Below, piece after piece: positions 12,401 to 16,233 of a stretch of DNA of 16,233 bases. Below the pieces are notes generated by a model. That model made no database searches, was not told where the DNA came from, and saw only the letters and a program-made list of their open reading frames with translations. Source of the DNA: Bacillota bacterium (GTDB lineage: Bacteria > Eremiobacterota > SpSt-956 > JAKJGF01); NCBI GenBank assembly GCA_029555925.1, contig JAKPQU010000323.1:1-16233 (forward strand). The letters are read 5' to 3'. The first letter of the stretch is position 1, and each line of letters starts with the position of its first letter. The position numbers and the translations under genes are program-made.

Positions 12401-14578
12401 CTATAATTCATAACATGCTATCTTCCGCACGGTAAACAATTTCTTCTGTATATTTACCAGGCTATTCATATAAGAAGGATCATAGCCTATAAGTACATTT
12501 CCTTTCGGTCCGGGATTAAAAAAGAGTCCTTTATCTCCATCTCCTGATTTTATCGCTCCTACCATAGTAATATCAACCGAATCGGTGGACAGATTAAAAT
12601 AATGGACCGTTTGAAGAGCAAAATTATCAAGAATATCCTGTGTTACATCTACAGGCATAGTTACCGGGTTTCCCTCATCATCAAGCAATTGCACCGTATA
12701 ATCATCAGCGGATTCATTCCATCCGTTCGGGTCATCCGAATCAGGGTCAGTCGAATTGGGATCAATTAAATTAGGATCAAGGCAGGAGCCTGAAGGAGGA
12801 ATAATTTTTATCTTATAATGTCCCAGGTCAATATTTTTATGATCGTTATAATCAAGACTTATCTGAAGATGATTCCTGTAAGTTCCATTATTACCTTCAT
12901 TTCCTTTTGCAATATAATAAAAATCCCCTGTTCTTACATTTATCACTTTCGTAACAAGCAATCCATTACCATAATAATATTCAGGTCGTATAATATTACC
13001 GCGTCCGTCTTTTTTCGGAGGTTCGTATTGTCCTATAGAGACCGTTTTACCGGTAGGGTTGGTGAATTTGGTTACAGAAGAATAAGCTCCTGCACCTCTG
13101 CTTACATAATCTACAGGGCCGGGAAATTCCTTTAATGTCGTATCATTTGCCGAAGACCAGTCAAGTTCTCCTCCCGGCTTGAGAGGGCCTATCTCTATAT
13201 TCCCCGATGCATAATACAAACCGGTAGTATTACTTTTACCAATACTCTTGGATATTTCAAGCGCAATATTTCCGTTGCAGGCTGTTACTGTTTCATCTGT
13301 ATTTATTGAAACAAGATACTCTACATCTCGTTTTGAAAATATTCTCCCTTTTCCTATGACATTCACACCTATTTTTATATTATCTTCTGAATATATACTG
13401 TGTCCGTTAAGATCCAGATAAAAGCTTCGACTATCTGTCGATTGATACTTGCTATAATGTCCGTCATCATCATGCCATCCGTAATACCTCTCTCTTTTGA
13501 GTGCATCCACATTACCGGTTATTTTTAATTCACCTGAGTTGACATAAAGATCCCTGTTCAATTTGAGTATAATTACATCACCGCCGGGATTATAGGTTAT
13601 ATCAGGATTAACACCTGAAGATATAAAACTGCTGGTATTGGTAAGACGTATAGTAGAATAATATGTACCATCTGCCCACTGACGTTCCTCCTGGAGGCTC
13701 AGAGTACCGCCAGAACCATGGGTTACAGGGCCGAGTTCATTATTTGCCGCACTGTTTACTATTTCATTAACCCTGAGAGGTTTTGCCAGACAGTCTTTAG
13801 AAGAAAATGGCACTATACTTCCGACAAAATCAGATGGCACATCTATCCCTCCTTTTGCAATAAACATGCCATTGTTGGCAGAAACGTCTGCATTTGCACC
13901 GGAAGATATACTTTTATCATTGGGATCATAATATCCGGAATAAATAGAACCCGGTTCATTTACATCTCTGCCCAGAATATTAACATTACCCGTACTGTTT
14001 GAGTCATTCCCGGCAAAACTTATTTTACCAGCTACATTTACACTCTGGGGAGAATAATCTGATCTTACAAGAAAGGCTTCCAGAACTCTGACTGCCTTGC
14101 TATTTGTCCCTATACCATATTTACCTACAGAGACTATTTTAAATGTATAGGGAGGGGTATTCCCGTCCCCCATAACAGGATTAAAGAGATTATTCACAGA
14201 TCTGTAAGGAGAGCCGGAAGCAAAGGTTATAGTAAATTTGCAATCATTTGTGTAATCTATGTCAGGAACATCGCCATTGTTATATGTAAATTTCGGAAAT
14301 GTATTGGCATCGGCTGTATTTACCAGTTTTCCATTCTGAAAAATCACCTCTTCATTGAGGAGGCCCCAGGCAGGATCATTATTCAGATTATATATAGCAT
14401 ATTCGATACCTGCTTCTGCAGCTTTCAATGCTTTTTCTTTTCCTGTTATATTACCTATCATGGATACCTGGTTGGTACTTATAAAAACCATAGAAACAGT
14501 CATTAAAGCAAGCAATACTGTCAGCATAAGAACGGTTATTAAAGCCATACCGTCTGATGTTAATTTAAATTTTTTCAT
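12401..14578 (-). CDS. PilX-like giant minor pilin / pseudopilin
   Basis: A 725-residue protein with a type IV pilin-type N-terminus: positive MKKFK, then SDG followed by MALITVLMLTVLLALMTVSMVF. KALKAAEAGIEYAIYNLNN follows, the hallmark of PilX N-terminal domains. If cleaved after G10, position +5 is Thr rather than the usual Glu, as in GspK-type tip pseudopilins. The remaining ~650 residues have beta-rich, Gly/Asn/Ser-rich character. They include an Asp-Pro-Asn-rich segment near residue 600 (LDPNLIDPNSTDPDSDDPNG) that could bind calcium. PilX proteins are usually much shorter (about 150-250 residues), so this is a strong candidate for a pilus-tip adhesin. AAGGAGG precedes the ATG by about 10 nt. 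It lies 19 nt after the PilW-like gene. Confidence 0.85.
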   Translation of the reverse strand: MKKFKLTSDGMALITVLMLTVLLALMTVSMVFISTNQVSMIGNITGKEKALKAAEAGIEYAIYNLNNDPAWGLLNEEVIFQNGKLVNTADANTFPKFTYNNGDVPDIDYTNDCKFTITFASGSPYRSVNNLFNPVMGDGNTPPYTFKIVSVGKYGIGTNSKAVRVLEAFLVRSDYSPQSVNVAGKISFAGNDSNSTGNVNILGRDVNEPGSIYSGYYDPNDKSISSGANADVSANNGMFIAKGGIDVPSDFVGSIVPFSSKDCLAKPLRVNEIVNSAANNELGPVTHGSGGTLSLQEERQWADGTYYSTIRLTNTSSFISSGVNPDITYNPGGDVIILKLNRDLYVNSGELKITGNVDALKRERYYGWHDDDGHYSKYQSTDSRSFYLDLNGHSIYSEDNIKIGVNVIGKGRIFSKRDVEYLVSINTDETVTACNGNIALEISKSIGKSNTTGLYYASGNIEIGPLKPGGELDWSSANDTTLKEFPGPVDYVSRGAGAYSSVTKFTNPTGKTVSIGQYEPPKKDGRGNIIRPEYYYGNGLLVTKVINVRTGDFYYIAKGNEGNNGTYRNHLQISLDYNDHKNIDLGHYKIKIIPPSGSCLDPNLIDPNSTDPDSDDPNGWNESADDYTVQLLDDEGNPVTMPVDVTQDILDNFALQTVHYFNLSTDSVDITMVGAIKSGDGDKGLFFNPGPKGNVLIGYDPSYMNSLVNIQKKLFTVRKIACYEL

Positions 14579-14597
14579 TATAAACGAACCTCCTTGT

Positions 14598-15296
14598 TTA
14601 ATTTTTCACCTTTACAACAGATTTCATTGTAATAATTTCTACTCCTTTCCTGGAATCTAAACCCGGAGAAAAAGCTACAGAGGCATGGGAACGTATATGT
14701 TCTTTAAAAGAAACTTTTACAGTTAAAATATTTTCATCAATGCTGAGTTCCATGCTGTATATATCTTTGACTACAGTTCTTACTTTTGAGCTGCTTATAT
14801 CCGATGTAAAATTAGTGATAGGACTTAATTTTAAAGGCTGTATCGATGGATTGTCTCTGTCAACAAACTGTCTGTAAATATTTTTTCTGCTTGCATCTTT
14901 CCCGTCTTTATGGAGATAATACAGAATATTTCCCTGCCATACGGGACAACCCATACCGGTAGATGAACGGTCAACAGTAAATTCATTGTTATTTTTATTT
15001 ATTGCTGTTTCAAAACACAGGTATGAAGGATTATTGGGATCAGAAGAATTAAATATTTGAAGAGAAAAGATATTACTGAATGTAACTTCTTTTACTATTC
15101 TGTTAAGCAGTATTTCTACTCTCTGCTGAATATTTGTTTTGCTTTCTCCGAGTTGCCAGCTTTTCAGGCCTACATCCATGGTAGCATAAACGGCAGCAAA
15201 AAAAAGGCAGAAAACAATAGAAGCTATAACTAATTCAAGAATAGTAAGTCCATATTTTTTTTGGCTCTTTACATACTTCTGGAAATGAGTGTACAT
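14598..15296 (-). CDS. PilW/PulJ-like minor pilin
   Basis: A 232-residue prepilin-like protein. A basic leader (QKKYG) is followed by LTILELVIASIVFCLFFAAVYATM; cleavage after G16 would place Glu at +5, the canonical arrangement. The next region (VGLKSWQLGESKTNIQQRVEILLNRIVKE) resembles the PilW/PulJ alpha-helix. The body includes one DPN (SSDPNNPSY). It starts inside the PilV-like gene (28-nt overlap) without a strong ribosome site, consistent with translational coupling. With the PilV- and PilX-like genes it would form the minor-pilin tip complex that primes pilus assembly. Confidence 0.85.
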   Translation of the reverse strand: MYTHFQKYVKSQKKYGLTILELVIASIVFCLFFAAVYATMDVGLKSWQLGESKTNIQQRVEILLNRIVKEVTFSNIFSLQIFNSSDPNNPSYLCFETAINKNNNEFTVDRSSTGMGCPVWQGNILYYLHKDGKDASRKNIYRQFVDRDNPSIQPLKLSPITNFTSDISSSKVRTVVKDIYSMELSIDENILTVKVSFKEHIRSHASVAFSPGLDSRKGVEIITMKSVVKVKN

Positions 15297-15763
15297 AATT
15301 CTATCTTTTTTTCTCCTTCTACTTCAGACCATGTAATCTTTACGGTAACCTGTTTTATATTATTTTTACATTTAAAATTTGCTATTGTCATATTAAATGT
15401 ATATGGTACATTATCCATGGACTGTTTACCCGTTAATTCAAAGGAATCTGCATCACCCTGCCAGGATATATACTGAAAACCAGTTGGCACACAGTGTTCA
15501 AGTCCTTCTATATAACCGTTTGGGTCCGGTAAAGCCAATTTATCTAAAGGAATACCGTTGGGATCTCCCAAATCTGCTTTGTTTAACTCGGAAAATTTTT
15601 GATTTGCAATACGAATAGCACAGGCTCTGAATTTACTTTTCTTTATTGCATCAAGACCATGAACAAAAACACCGCATACAGTTACTATCACTATTCCCAT
15701 TATACCAATGGCAGTCATTATTTCTATTAAACTGAAACCTCTGTCAGAATATTTTTGCTTCAT
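15269..15763 (-). CDS. PilV/PulI-like minor pilin
   Basis: A 164-residue prepilin-like protein. Leader MKQKYSDRG precedes FSLIEIMTAIGIMGIVIVTVCGVF; cleavage after G9 leaves Phe at +1 and Glu at +5, the class III signal recognised by PilD-type peptidase. RIANQKFSELNKA is typical of PilV/PulI-like proteins. Two DPNG motifs occur at about residues 61 and 79. The nearest GGAG lies 16 nt upstream of the ATG, further than usual, so the start rests on the canonical leader. It is the first gene of the pilin string and shares a 28-nt overlap with the PilW-like gene. Confidence 0.85.
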   Translation of the reverse strand: MKQKYSDRGFSLIEIMTAIGIMGIVIVTVCGVFVHGLDAIKKSKFRACAIRIANQKFSELNKADLGDPNGIPLDKLALPDPNGYIEGLEHCVPTGFQYISWQGDADSFELTGKQSMDNVPYTFNMTIANFKCKNNIKQVTVKITWSEVEGEKKIELCTLISRSM

Positions 15764-15819
15764 TAAAATTGATTTATTTCTCCATGTATATTCATAATTT
15801 AAAAATACTTTATTTATAT

Positions 15820-15848
15820 ATTATCCCACAAAAATTAATTTTAGTAAA
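15820..15848 (-). promoter_or_regulatory. Possible promoter of the minor-pilin operon
   Basis: On the minus strand, TTTACT (15843-15848), 17 nt, GATAAT (15820-15825). It is imperfect and in very AT-rich DNA. It would give a leader of about 50 nt. Confidence 0.35.
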
Positions 15849-16233
15849 TATTATTTAAGTGAAATTTAATTATATAGTTTTTATCATTTTAATTTATCTA
15901 AATAATTTATTGTAAAAAATAATCGTAAAAAGAAAAATGCATGTTTTAAGATTTTTCATCGAAATAAAAACAGAAAATTCGTAACAAGGAGTAACTTGAA
16001 ATAACAGACTGAAATTAACAGATAAATAACAGATTTTATAAAGGATATTGCAATATAAAAAGGGTGAGAAAGGGTAAAGAAAATTTCAAAAACACTGGGC
16101 ACAGAAAATGGTATCCGTAAAAAGCTTCTGCCTGGCGGGCTCTGGAGAAGAAAAATTAGTTTTTTATATAGAATTAAAAATTAAATAAGGGCTAATTTAT
16201 TGTCTGTAAAACAAATTAAATAAGGCAAATTAT
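15849..16233. other. AT-rich region upstream of the pilin operon, no gene recognised
   Basis: Contains three degenerate 13-nt tandem units around AACAGA (15998-16036), a GC-rich hairpin (16125-16150) and a perfect 13-bp direct repeat AAATTAAATAAGG at 16178-16190 and 16213-16225. No convincing open frame is seen on either strand. Confidence 0.45.
16125..16150. other. GC-rich hairpin in AT-rich DNA, possible structured RNA or terminator
   Basis: CTTCT-g-CC (16125-16132) pairs with GGAGAAG (16144-16150), with one bulged G and an 11-nt loop TGGCGGGCTCT. It is followed by AAAAATTAGTTTTTT (16151-16165), itself self-complementary. It stands out sharply in base composition. It does not match any riboswitch class I can recall. 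Confidence 0.35.

Noticed and set aside
16098..16165. Cyclic-di-GMP riboswitch near pilus genes
   Set aside because: The conserved GEMM core (GGGACGCAAAGC-type segment and tetraloop-receptor) is absent, and its orientation relative to the pilin operon is not established.
16178..16225. CRISPR array start
   Set aside because: The repeat is only 13 bp, extremely AT-rich, and just two copies are visible. No cas genes are present.

Overview
The window is a low-GC bacterial chromosome segment with clear AGGAGG-type Shine-Dalgarno sites and sigma70-like promoters. Nif-type Fe-S assembly genes, a PduT-like microcompartment protein and a type IV pilus minor-pilin operon suggest an uncultured anaerobe, probably with two membranes. 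No phylum-level marker is present, so this is inference.

Layout. (1) 1-1340, minus: a methionine/glycine/glutamine-rich protein of at least 446 residues that runs off the left edge. (2) 1585-3242: a small accessory block with a RHH/PIN toxin-antitoxin pair (minus), a class I methyltransferase that may be leaderless (plus) and an orphan AbrB-type protein (plus). (3) 3508-4121, plus: an FmdB-type zinc ribbon and a stand-alone Nfu Fe-S scaffold. (4) 4197-7085, minus: def, fmt and rsmB in their classical order (formyl-Met processing and 16S rRNA methylation). (5) 7441-10138, minus: nifU and nifS behind a consensus promoter, followed by a tandem-BMC shell protein closely resembling PduT, whose homologue carries a 4Fe-4S cluster in its pore. 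No other microcompartment gene is visible. (6) 10592-11571, minus: a B-box/TM protein and a polytopic membrane protein, behind a good promoter and a possible 16-residue leader peptide. (7) 11733-15763, minus: three overlapping or closely spaced prepilin-like genes (PilV-, PilW- and PilX-like, the last 725 residues long), then a TatD-associated-type radical SAM gene. (8) 15764-16233: AT-rich, no gene recognised, with short repeats and one GC-rich hairpin.

Across the first two thirds, gaps between genes carry short tandem arrays with strict 7-nt periodicity (GTRA-N3: GTAACGC/GTGACGC, GTAATGC/GTGATGC, GTGACCA/GTTACCA, GTGAAAA/GTGAGAG). They occur at about eight loci and outside genes except for an overlap of a few bases with the end of def. 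The observations most worth following up are these heptad arrays, the orphan PduT-like protein beside the Fe-S assembly genes, the methionine-rich protein, the PIN toxin with a rearranged first catalytic motif and possible ATT start, and the giant pilus-tip candidate.
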